Shown: positions 1 through 6,046, counted from the stretch's first letter. The stretch is 6,085 nucleotides of DNA from Bacteroidota bacterium (GCA_022709605.1 JAKLIM010000233.1:1-6085); one strand, 5' to 3'. Program-made: numbers and translations. The notes: a model not told the origin generated them from the sequence alone.

Positions 1-339
1 ATCTCCGAATGACCACAGATAAGTCTCGGAATTTTCCGAACAGTTTGTAAACATCAAAGTATCTATTGTTAATTTATTTATTGAATCATAGCTAAAACAA
101 GCTTTAGCATCAGGCACTATATCGATTTGAGGTTTACAACCCAATACCGAATATAATATCAGAATATAAATTGAAATTTTTCTTGTTTTTGTAAGATCAA
201 ATAGATATACTGATTTAACAATATTTAATTTTAGACTTCTTGATATTCCCGAGATACTTACCAACAGTTTCGGTGATATTGAAACCGTCGATTCAGCAGG
301 TGCGAACGAGTGTTCGAATGATTGATTTTTCGCTGTCAT
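1..339 (-). CDS. Partial PKD-domain secreted/lipoprotein (N-terminal 113 codons)
   Basis: This open frame begins at ATG (337-339) and runs off the left edge without a stop. Residues 54-67 are hydrophobic after a basic stretch (KTRK, 51-54) and end in VLGC, so Cys68 could be a lipoprotein acylation site; the Leu at -2 makes the lipobox non-ideal. The last residues, FTNCSENSETYLWSFGD (97-113), match the start of a PKD (Ig-like) repeat, a fold common in Bacteroidota surface proteins. A promoter-like site lies about 25 bases upstream, which supports this start. The odd part is the 50-residue, Ser-rich N-terminal extension before the hydrophobic segment; a normal lipoprotein signal starts within a few residues of it. 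No ATG, GTG or TTG lies close to the hydrophobic segment. The first 33 codons are about 42% GC by hand count, against about 22% for the following 120 bases. The exported PKD protein call is fairly secure; the exact start and lipidation are inference. Confidence 0.7.
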   Translation of the reverse strand, partial: MTAKNQSFEHSFAPAESTVSISPKLLVSISGISRSLKLNIVKSVYLFDLTKTRKISIYILILYSVLGCKPQIDIVPDAKACFSYDSINKLTIDTLMFTNCSENSETYLWSFGD

Positions 340-363
340 AAGATTTTTGTAGAAATGTTGCTG

Positions 364-396
364 CAAATATAGATAATATTATAAAACTAACAACAA
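364..396 (-). promoter_or_regulatory. Bacteroidota-type promoter for the PKD protein gene
   Basis: Read on the minus strand, 371-364 is TATATTTG, an exact match to the -7 consensus TAnnTTTG. A GTTG at 394-391 (inside TTGTTG) stands 19 bases upstream, one mismatch from the -33 element TTTG. Transcription would start near position 357, giving a leader of about 17 bases before the ATG at 339. Confidence 0.5.
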
Positions 397-521
397 TAAT
401 TTTTAGAAATAAAAATATCGGATAGGAGTAAAATGATGTCGGGAAGGTTAGGATAATTCGTTTTTTAATTACCGCTTGACTCTGTTCCTCGTAGCGTAAA
501 AAAATTCAGTCCCCATTGTTT

Positions 522-542
522 GGCGAAGCGTCTCGCTTCGTC
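522..542. repeat. Imperfect palindrome, 9 bp stem with TCT loop
   Basis: Arm 522-530 (GGCGAAGCG) pairs with 534-542 (CGCTTCGTC) around the loop TCT. All nine positions pair if the plus strand is transcribed, counting one G-U at 523/541; on the minus strand that position is a C-A mismatch. It stands ten bases before a second TCT-loop hairpin. Confidence 0.65.
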
Positions 543-552
543 GGAGTTAAAA

Positions 553-569
553 GCCGGCCTCTGGCTGGC
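553..569. repeat. Imperfect palindrome, 7 bp GC-rich stem with TCT loop
   Basis: Arm 553-559 (GCCGGCC) pairs with 563-569 (GGCTGGC) around the loop TCT. The only non-Watson-Crick position, 556/566, is G-U on the plus strand and C-A on the minus strand. The trinucleotide loop and strand preference are the same as in the hairpin just before it. No T-tract follows on either strand, so it is not an obvious intrinsic terminator. Confidence 0.65.
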
Positions 570-625
570 ATATTCAATGTTATTTCACAGCACGCATGAG
601 GGACAGCTTTTTGAAAACATCATTG

Positions 626-633
626 CAAATATA
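626..633 (-). promoter_or_regulatory. Orphan -7 promoter-like site
   Basis: On the minus strand, 633-626 reads TATATTTG followed by GCA-type context, matching the Bacteroidota -7 consensus and closely resembling the sites ahead of the PKD gene and the CNNM gene. No convincing -33 TTTG lies 19-21 bases upstream. Transcription would run left from about 619 through the two TCT-loop hairpins towards the PKD gene, where no protein gene is evident until 339. It could be a second, distal promoter giving a leader of about 280 bases, the promoter of a small RNA, or chance in AT-rich DNA. Confidence 0.3.
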
Positions 634-733
634 TCTAATTTATTTAAATTGAGAGTATTATTAAATTTTTTAAACACAATTTCTTATTTTGTTATCTACT
701 AATGAATATGCAATGCAAAACCTTGCTTTTAGC

Positions 734-760
734 TTCGACATAGCGTAACGCTATGCCGAA
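734..760. repeat. Imperfect palindrome, 12 bp stem with 3-base loop
   Basis: Arm 734-745 pairs with 749-760 around the loop TAA. The core CATAGCG/CGCTATG (739-745/749-755) is perfect. The single imperfect position, 738/756, is A-C on the plus strand and U-G on the minus strand, so RNA from the minus strand would pair throughout. No T-tract follows. Confidence 0.65.
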
Positions 761-821
761 CAACTGCGCCAACCATGCTTCGCCTAACTGGGATTGCTTC
801 GCTTTCCATATTCTATTTTCA

Positions 822-854
822 ATTCGGAGCGCGACTTTAAGTCGCACTCCGAAT
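822..854. repeat. Imperfect palindrome, 15 bp stem with 3-base loop
   Basis: The outer arms ATTCGGAG (822-829) and CTCCGAAT (847-854) and the inner arms GCGACT (831-836) and AGTCGC (840-845) are fully complementary around the loop TTA. The one imperfect position, 830/846, is C-A on the plus strand and G-U on the minus strand. Its arms share the motif ATTCGG(AG)(T/C)GCGAC with one arm of the neighbouring palindrome at 874-927, which suggests a repeat family rather than chance. Confidence 0.75.
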
Positions 855-873
855 AAAGCAGTTCGCTATTCAT

Positions 874-927
874 ACCAACCGACCCTGTCGCTTCGAAAAT
901 ATATTCGGTGCGACAGGGTCGGGTGGT
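874..927. repeat. Long palindrome downstream of rlmN, 13 bp perfect stem
   Basis: Arm 879-891 (CCGACCCTGTCGC) is exactly complementary to 910-922 (GCGACAGGGTCGG), with an 18-base spacer that can pair further through CGAA (894-897) and TTCG (904-907). Outside an A/G mismatch (878/923), ACCA (874-877) pairs with TGGT (924-927). The element begins 17 bases past the rlmN stop codon. It may help end rlmN transcription, but no T-tract follows on either strand, so it is better described as an extragenic palindrome than as a proven terminator. Confidence 0.75.
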
Positions 928-944
928 TCACAATATAAATAACT

Positions 945-1979
945 TTATTCTGCTTTTTCTTTGTTTTTTTCGCTTGTCGACAACATACCGCAAGCAGCAA
1001 AAATATCTTCGCCTCGCGATTTACGGATGGTGGTGGTAACGCCATTGGCAGTGAGGTAATCTCTGAAGAACACCATCTTTTCAGTTTTCGAAGTTTTCAG
1101 ATCTACACCCGGAATGGCATGATAACGAATCAGATTAATGCGACAGGCTATTCCTTTCAGAATTTTGACCATTTCCACCGCATGGCGCATCGAATCGTTC
1201 AGTCCATCGAACATTATATATTCAAACGAAACCCTGCGTTGTTTGCTGAAATCGTGCTTGCGCAATTCTTTCAATACATCGGTGATCGAATATGCTTTTT
1301 CAATGGGCATGATTCCGATTCTTTCGTCGGGAAATGGCGAATGAAGACTGATTGCCAAGTGACATTCGGATTTTTCGAGAAATATTTTTAAACCGGGAAT
1401 TAATCCGATGGAAGAAACGGTTATCCGTCGCGGACTCCAGGCGCATCCATAATCGGCAGTCATTATTTCGAGTGTTTTCAGCATCGGGAGCAAATTATCG
1501 AAAGGCTCTCCCATGCCCATAAATACAATGTTTGAAAGCTGATCGGCTTCATCAATGGACATGATTTGGTTCAGAATTTCGGCAGAAGTTAATTGGGAAA
1601 CAAAGCCCATTTTACCTGTCATGCAAAATTTACAATTCATTTTACAGCCTATCTGCGACGAAACACAAAGGGTTTTTCTATCCTCTTCGGGAATATAAAC
1701 ACTTTCAATAAATTGTGCTCCGGGTGTTTTAAACAAGTATTTTTTTGTTCCGTCGGTCGATTCCTGAAAATGCACCGGAAGTGTGCGTCCTACTTCAAAA
1801 GATTCGTTCAGCAAAGTGCGGTTTTTCACTGAAATGTTGGTCATTTCATCAATACTGAAAACGCGCTTTTTGTAAATCCACTCTGTAATTTGCTTTGCTG
1901 TAAAAGCCGGCATACCAAGCGAAACGATTAATTCCTTAATTTCATCGTTGGTTTTTCCTAAAAGAACGGTCTTATTCAT
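945..1979 (-). CDS. rlmN: RlmN, dual-specificity rRNA/tRNA adenine-C2 methyltransferase
   Basis: RlmN is a cytoplasmic radical-SAM enzyme that methylates C2 of A2503 in 23S rRNA and, as known from E. coli, A37 of some tRNAs. The 344-residue product is full length for the family. It carries CxxxCxxC (Cys112, Cys116, Cys119), which holds the 4Fe-4S cluster. Cys105 and Cys330 (in AACGML) correspond by alignment to the two catalytic cysteines 118 and 355 of the E. coli enzyme, and Glu92 to its Glu105. GMGEP (155-159) is the SAM-binding loop, and its Pro fits RlmN; the antibiotic-resistance relative Cfr, as I recall it, has GMGEA. The N-terminal 100 residues form the family's accessory RNA-binding region. 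The start is the ATG at 1979. I see no Shine-Dalgarno and no clear -7 site in the 200 bases upstream. A terminator closes the preceding gene, so rlmN is probably transcribed alone. Confidence 0.97.
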   Translation of the reverse strand: MNKTVLLGKTNDEIKELIVSLGMPAFTAKQITEWIYKKRVFSIDEMTNISVKNRTLLNESFEVGRTLPVHFQESTDGTKKYLFKTPGAQFIESVYIPEEDRKTLCVSSQIGCKMNCKFCMTGKMGFVSQLTSAEILNQIMSIDEADQLSNIVFMGMGEPFDNLLPMLKTLEIMTADYGCAWSPRRITVSSIGLIPGLKIFLEKSECHLAISLHSPFPDERIGIMPIEKAYSITDVLKELRKHDFSKQRRVSFEYIMFDGLNDSMRHAVEMVKILKGIACRINLIRYHAIPGVDLKTSKTEKMVFFRDYLTANGVTTTIRKSRGEDIFAACGMLSTSEKNKEKAE

Positions 1980-2076
1980 TGGATTAACTATATCTTAATA
2001 AAAATTCGATAGAATATAAAATGGAAAAATAATTTAATAAAATAACGATTTACTTTTTCATTTCCTAATTAGTAAA

Positions 2077-2092
2077 CCGCCCCTAAATCCCT
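2077..2092. repeat. Possible remnant of a dispersed CCGCCCCTAAATCCC repeat
   Basis: The GC-rich 16-mer CCGCCCCTAAATCCCT interrupts a very AT-rich leader upstream of rlmN. From memory, a similar string followed by CCTNAAGGGGAC is scattered through intergenic regions of many Bacteroidota genomes; here the usual continuation is absent and a T-run follows. The call rests on recollection of that repeat and on local composition, so it is tentative. Confidence 0.25.
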
Positions 2093-2178
2093 TTTTTATA
2101 CATTCTTTATGTTGGTAAAAAAGAATATGTAGATTATTTTATTATTAACAACAAAAGGAATGAACTTGTTTAAAAAAT

Positions 2179-2211
2179 AAAAAACGGAATGACAGCGGCC
2201 ATCCCGTTTTT
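2179..2211 (-). terminator. Intrinsic terminator of the PpiD-like gene
   Basis: On the minus strand, the arm at 2211-2200 pairs with the arm at 2191-2180 in a 12 bp stem (core CGGGATG/CATTCCG) with an 8-base loop (2199-2192). The single imperfect position, 2203/2188, is G-U in minus-strand RNA but an A-C mismatch in plus-strand RNA, which fits the leftward reading. T-runs follow at once (two runs of six T separated by AT-type bases, down to 2172). It lies about 21 bases past the stop codon at 2232, separating that gene from rlmN. Confidence 0.88.
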
Positions 2212-2231
2212 ACATAATCTTATTTTATTGA

Positions 2232-4346
2232 TCAATAAAAATTCAATCTGTTATCAGTAATGTCTGCTTTATCTTTAATGCTTTGAAGAACTGAATAAGC
2301 CAATGAATAACTCATACGCGAATTCAATTGCATGATTTGCATTTTAGCATCGTAAGGGGCGGGATTGGGTACAATGTTTTTTGGTAAAACAACGTAAACT
2401 CCTGCAACGCCTTTAATAGGTGCCGAGATTTTATTCAGTGGCAATGTTGTTACTTTTCCAATCACTGCCGGTTCCATTCCTGCTACTCCAAACTGGAAAG
2501 CGTTGAAATTAACACCCGGAGCATCTTTGATTTCTGTTTTTAATGCTGCTGCAAGACCTTCGAGGGTTGGTGTTTTCGAAACCAACGCTGTAAGGTTGGT
2601 AATGATTGTTTCGGCTTTTTTATCGCGGATTAATTCGCTTTTCAACTGAGCTGATACTTTCTCGAACGAGGCAAAACCTTTTTTGTTGATTTCGTTGTTC
2701 ACAGCCACCACAAATATATTTCCGCAATCGAATACATCCGAAACGGCTCCTTTATCATTTTCGAATGCCCAACGTACCACCTGACGCGATTGTTGTATGT
2801 CTGAAATTTTATCGGAGGTAGCAAGAATTTCATTGGCTTGTCTTACAATTAAGCCTTTTTCTTTTGCTTTACTTTCGAATTTATCTTTGTTGGTTACACC
2901 CGACACAAATTGTTTGGCATCGTTATAAAATTTACTTACCGTTTTGCTTGTTGGTACCACTTTGCGTTCAAGAATTGCCAGTTTCACTTTTGGACGTGCT
3001 GCTGTTTTCTCTGTCACCTGCATAATCTGAACACCTTGCGCATTTTTGATTGTAAATACTTCGTTTACACCTTTCGAAAATGCGGCAGTTGTAATTTCTT
3101 TATCAAAACCAACACCATCAGTTATCCAGCCTATTTCGCCCCCTTTTTCAGCGGTTTGTTTTACAGCAGAATATTTCAAAGCAAGTTGAGCAAAATCAGC
3201 ACCACTTTTGATGGCTGCCATTAAACTATCTGTTTTTGATGCATCGTTCGTAGTCAGGTAAATGTGACGTAATTTTACAGAGTCGGATTGCATAATTCCT
3301 GCTTCCATAACACGGGCCATTGTGTACGTATTATTCTGAAAAACCGGTCCCATAACTGCACCTGTAGGATTGCCAAAAGCAAAATCCTTTAAGCTCGCAG
3401 GTATTGTAGCTAAACTGTAATTACGGCCATCGTACATAATATCGGAGTTCGAATTAACCAAACCCGGAACATCGGCGGTGGTTTTAAATTCTTCCGATAA
3501 ACGGTTGATCCATGTTTCAGCTTCTTTGAAGTCTTCTTTCGAAGGGATTACACTAAATGCAATGTAACCGATGCTTCTGCTTTCTTCTTGTTTGAATTGT
3601 TCTTTTCTTTTGTTGTAAAGATTTTTTACGTCGCTATCCGATACTTTCACAGTAGAATCGGGGATGGTGAAATAAGGCTGTACCACATAAGCTACATCAA
3701 CATTGTTTTTACCTGCTTCGTAGTTCATTTTTGCATCCAAACTGTTAGCCGTTAAGGTTTTTGACAAAAGCTGATTGTATTTCTCCTGCAAAAGCCCAAC
3801 TTTTACGTTGCGTTCCCAAAACATCCAGTAGCTTTTTGCCTTTTCGATTTGCACACGCATTTCTTCGTTTTCGGCCGGAGTTTGAAGGCTGTTGTAGAAC
3901 TGTAACAGGTTATTTCGACTAAACTGTCCATCTTCGCCGGCAAAAGCACGACGTTGTTGAATTAACGGATGAATATTCTTGCCGATTAAACGCTCGGATA
4001 ATTCTTCAGCACTTACTGCTAAACCAAGTTTTTTAGCTTCGGCATTTAATAGTTTTTCACTCACCAAACTTTCCCAAACCGATGTGCGCAATTGCGACAT
4101 TGTTTCTTCGTTCAATTCAGTTTGTCCGGTTTCAATTTTATAAACCTCTGTCATTTGATCAATTGCAGCCGAATAATCTTTGATGTTAATTTCATCTCCT
4201 GCAATATTGGCGACTGTTTCGCGCGATTTGTTGAAATAGGATGACCCGGAATTGAGAAAATCCCCTATAATAAAGGCAAATAACGCAAATCCTATCACCA
4301 CGATAAGTAATACTCCCCTGTTTCTAATTTTTCCAAGTAGTGCCAT
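2232..4346 (-). CDS. PpiD/SurA-type membrane-anchored peptidylprolyl isomerase (foldase)
   Basis: This 704-residue protein probably acts as a periplasmic chaperone for newly exported envelope proteins. Residues 1-10 are short and basic (KIRNR), followed by one hydrophobic segment (11-31) without a cleavage site, so it should be anchored in the inner membrane with the rest in the periplasm. Residues 40-200 form the SurA-N-like helical chaperone region. A recognisable parvulin (PpiC-type) domain spans about 355-448, with LRHIYL (359-364, His361) and GGEIGW (402-407). The second family histidine, normally in a GYHI-type motif, is Gln440 (GVQI), so isomerase activity may be weak or absent, as reported for E. 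coli PpiD. Flanking stretches (about 254-350, 455-552 and 560-657) end in parvulin-like AF..G..G.V patterns and may be degenerate copies. Length and the LNFY end fit Bacteroidales homologues as I remember them. The start is the ATG at 4346, preceded by an A-rich leader with no Shine-Dalgarno. Confidence 0.92.
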   Translation of the reverse strand: MALLGKIRNRGVLLIVVIGFALFAFIIGDFLNSGSSYFNKSRETVANIAGDEINIKDYSAAIDQMTEVYKIETGQTELNEETMSQLRTSVWESLVSEKLLNAEAKKLGLAVSAEELSERLIGKNIHPLIQQRRAFAGEDGQFSRNNLLQFYNSLQTPAENEEMRVQIEKAKSYWMFWERNVKVGLLQEKYNQLLSKTLTANSLDAKMNYEAGKNNVDVAYVVQPYFTIPDSTVKVSDSDVKNLYNKRKEQFKQEESRSIGYIAFSVIPSKEDFKEAETWINRLSEEFKTTADVPGLVNSNSDIMYDGRNYSLATIPASLKDFAFGNPTGAVMGPVFQNNTYTMARVMEAGIMQSDSVKLRHIYLTTNDASKTDSLMAAIKSGADFAQLALKYSAVKQTAEKGGEIGWITDGVGFDKEITTAAFSKGVNEVFTIKNAQGVQIMQVTEKTAARPKVKLAILERKVVPTSKTVSKFYNDAKQFVSGVTNKDKFESKAKEKGLIVRQANEILATSDKISDIQQSRQVVRWAFENDKGAVSDVFDCGNIFVVAVNNEINKKGFASFEKVSAQLKSELIRDKKAETIITNLTALVSKTPTLEGLAAALKTEIKDAPGVNFNAFQFGVAGMEPAVIGKVTTLPLNKISAPIKGVAGVYVVLPKNIVPNPAPYDAKMQIMQLNSRMSYSLAYSVLQSIKDKADITDNRLNFY

Positions 4347-4398
4347 TTTCTTAAATAAATATGATTTTTTTTATTATTATTTTCTAAATTTGAGGGTA

Positions 4399-4406
4399 CG
4401 AAATTA
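4399..4406 (-). promoter_or_regulatory. Candidate -7 promoter site for the PpiD-like gene
   Basis: On the minus strand, 4406-4399 is TAATTTCG, one mismatch from TAnnTTTG, preceded by a run of nine T and a G. No good -33 TTTG stands 19-21 bases upstream. It is the best match in the 229-base gap before the gene and would give a leader of about 45 bases. The rest of the gap, 4407-4575, is AT-rich, with no GC-rich hairpin that could serve as a terminator for the CNNM gene. Confidence 0.35.
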
Positions 4407-4575
4407 CAAAAAAAAATTGTTTCATCTGCACCCTTTTTATATTTTCTGTTTTTTTGAAATCAGAACTAAATCTTAATAATTATAATTAACTGATAATTAA
4501 ACAGATAAAATTTTTAAAGACTCGGTTAATTGTAATATATTTCAATCGATGAAATGTGAATATTTACAATAATTA

Positions 4576-5829
4576 TCAATAACCCACCCCTAAACGAATT
4601 AATTCAATTCTGCTGTTTGTAACTTTCACACATTTTACCGAGAATTCATCGATTCGGATTATTTCGTTTAATTTTGGAAAATGCTGATGATTGTGCAATA
4701 CAAAACCGGCAATGGTTTCATATTCATCCGATTCGGGTATATTTAGATTAAATTTTGAATTGGCCGTTTTTACCTCCAGGCGTCCGGAAAATAGATATTC
4801 GTTCGGGCTGGTTTGTTCAGCCACATAATCGATGGTATCGTGCTCATCTTCTATTTCACCAAATATTTCCTCAATAATATCTTCGAGCGTAATGATTCCG
4901 GCAGTTCCTCCAAATTCATCTACAACCACAGCTATGCTTTTCTTTTGCTGCATAAAAACTTTCATCAATTTTTGTGCAGCCATGTTTTCGGGCACAATCG
5001 GAATCTGATTGATTTGTTTCTTCCAGTCTTTCTGGTGCTCAAACATTTCGGAAGAATGTATGTAACCAATAATATTATCGATATCGCCTTTATATATCGG
5101 AATTTTTGATAAACCGGTTTCGATAAATGTTTGTTTTAATACTTCAACATCTGTATTGTATTCCAAAGCAATAATATCGGTACGTGGAACCGAGCAATCC
5201 CGTAACTTTACTTTTGAAAAATCAAGCGCATTCTGAAATATTTTTACTTCATTTTCAAATTCCTTCTCGTTTTCAATATTATCGAAACTTTCCTGAATCA
5301 GGTAATTTAAATCAATTCGCGAAAAAACATTTTCCTGCGATTGAGCACTCATTTTCACTCCGAAAAGTTTGATAAGTTTTAACGACAGCCACGAACTAAC
5401 ACGTGAAACAGGAAAAAGTACAATATAAAAGAACAACAACAGCCATGAGAAAAACCTTAACCATAAATTGGGATTGATTCGAAAGATGGTTTTAGGAAGA
5501 AACTCGCCTGTAATGAGTACAATGGCAGTTGCAATAATGGTTTGAACAAAAGTGATAAGCAAATGATTACCCAAAAACCCGAGCGCAGGGCTTAATGATT
5601 TTGCCATGAGTATACCATAAATGACAAGCGATACATTATTCCCAACCAACATGGTTGAAATATATTCCTGAGGGTGCTTGTAAAAAATGGTTAGAATGGA
5701 TGAAATAAGATTTTGCTGTTTCTTGTCAAGCTCGAAACGCAACTTATTCGATGATATAAACGCTATTTCCATCCCTGAAAAAAAGGCTGAAAAAAGCAAT
5801 GCAATCAATATTGAGAAAAAGGTATCCAA
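4576..5829 (-). CDS. CNNM/CorC (HlyC-type) membrane protein with tandem CBS domains
   Basis: The 417-residue protein has the full CNNM/CorC layout. A DUF21 membrane domain (about 1-150) has hydrophobic segments near 3-24, 58-78, 88-108 and 121-143, and the family motifs FSGMEIAF (17-24), GNN (63-65) and GEFLPK (108-113). Two CBS domains follow at about 212-265 and 277-330, the second containing VVVDEFGGTAGIITLEDI (301-318). A CorC_HlyC C-terminal domain spans about 340-415. Relatives export or help transport Mg2+ and other divalent cations, with CBS domains sensing nucleotide; older annotations as hemolysins are misleading. The similar gliding protein GldE cannot be fully excluded. The start is TTG at 5829. 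An in-frame TAA lies only two codons upstream, and the first internal Met (residue 20) would delete the first membrane segment, so TTG is the only sensible start. It lies upstream of the PpiD-like gene, 229 bases away, on the same strand. Confidence 0.93.
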   Translation of the reverse strand: MDTFFSILIALLFSAFFSGMEIAFISSNKLRFELDKKQQNLISSILTIFYKHPQEYISTMLVGNNVSLVIYGILMAKSLSPALGFLGNHLLITFVQTIIATAIVLITGEFLPKTIFRINPNLWLRFFSWLLLFFYIVLFPVSRVSSWLSLKLIKLFGVKMSAQSQENVFSRIDLNYLIQESFDNIENEKEFENEVKIFQNALDFSKVKLRDCSVPRTDIIALEYNTDVEVLKQTFIETGLSKIPIYKGDIDNIIGYIHSSEMFEHQKDWKKQINQIPIVPENMAAQKLMKVFMQQKKSIAVVVDEFGGTAGIITLEDIIEEIFGEIEDEHDTIDYVAEQTSPNEYLFSGRLEVKTANSKFNLNIPESDEYETIAGFVLHNHQHFPKLNEIIRIDEFSVKCVKVTNSRIELIRLGVGY

Positions 5830-5862
5830 TTTTTTTTACTGAATTATGATGAAAAACGACTG

Positions 5863-5895
5863 CAAATATACAATAAATTATTGTTTTTATTCAGA
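5863..5895 (-). promoter_or_regulatory. Bacteroidota-type promoter for the CNNM gene
   Basis: On the minus strand, 5870-5863 is TATATTTG, an exact -7 match, followed by CA as in the other sites of this window. TCTG at 5895-5892 lies 21 bases upstream, one mismatch from the -33 TTTG. Transcription would begin near 5856, about 27 bases before the TTG start, which supports that start. Confidence 0.55.
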
Positions 5896-6015
5896 AAATA
5901 CACATTCATAATAAAATTCGGAAATAAATATGGATTCATCAATTAAATATATAAAGATGATTTTCAGTGATTTAGAATGCTACGGAAGACAAAATCAATT
6001 TTTATGTGCAAAGGG

Positions 6016-6046
6016 TTTGTCGATTAAAAAAAAACCTGTATCTTTG
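6016..6046 (+). promoter_or_regulatory. Bacteroidota sigma-A promoter for the tRNA gene
   Basis: TTTG at 6016-6019 and TATCTTTG at 6039-6046 match the -33 and -7 consensus elements exactly, with the preferred 19-base spacer. Transcription should start near 6053, about 12 bases before the first base of the tRNA. This is the strongest promoter in the window, and it is divergent from the CNNM gene. Confidence 0.85.

Larger units (their letters stand above)
415..944. other. Gene-free, palindrome-rich intergenic segment
   Basis: This stretch lies between the PKD gene promoter and the rlmN stop codon, and I see no convincing protein gene in it. Short frames exist on both strands but lack a good start, a promoter or a recognisable family. 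It contains five strong imperfect palindromes, listed separately. The hexamer GCTTCG recurs (535-540, 732-737, 777-782, 796-801, 890-895), with one inverted copy at 525-530. Parts such as 520-570 and 820-925 are clearly more GC-rich than the AT-rich spacers between them. The look is of a cluster of REP-like extragenic palindromes or the remains of a dispersed element. That interpretation is inference. Confidence 0.6.

Noticed and set aside
465..584. Minus-strand 39-codon open frame with a protein-like look (contains FNSDEARRFAKQWGLNFF)
   Set aside because: It has no start codon and is bounded by stops at both ends. It overlaps the same palindromes, and the opposite strand is open as well. It could be a remnant of a coding sequence, but I cannot name a family.
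469..702. Plus-strand open frame (TTG at 520, 60 residues to 702) across the twin hairpins
   Set aside because: It starts with TTG without a promoter or ribosome site, its first part encodes the two palindromes, its second half is low-complexity AT-rich sequence, and it matches no family I know.
753..938. Plus-strand 61-codon open frame
   Set aside because: It is made mostly of the palindromes at 822-854 and 874-927, has no promoter, and is best explained as chance in GC-richer repeat DNA.
1119..1832. Plus-strand open frames opposite rlmN
   Set aside because: Shadows of a clearly conserved gene on the other strand; no start signals and no recognisable products.
945..1979. Possibility that the radical-SAM enzyme is Cfr (C8 methylation, antibiotic resistance)
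   Set aside because: GMGEP and the overall sequence fit chromosomal Bacteroidales RlmN, and it sits among housekeeping genes with no mobile-element context.
2104..2130. ATTCTTT/AAAGAAT inverted repeat and nearby TATTCTTT as an rlmN promoter
   Set aside because: The candidate -7 box has two mismatches and the stem is short and AT-only; both are expected by chance in this composition.
4540..4555. TTTCA/TGAAA palindrome with TCGAT core, as a possible terminator of the CNNM gene
   Set aside because: Only five AT-rich pairs and no following T-tract on the minus strand, so it is not a credible terminator.
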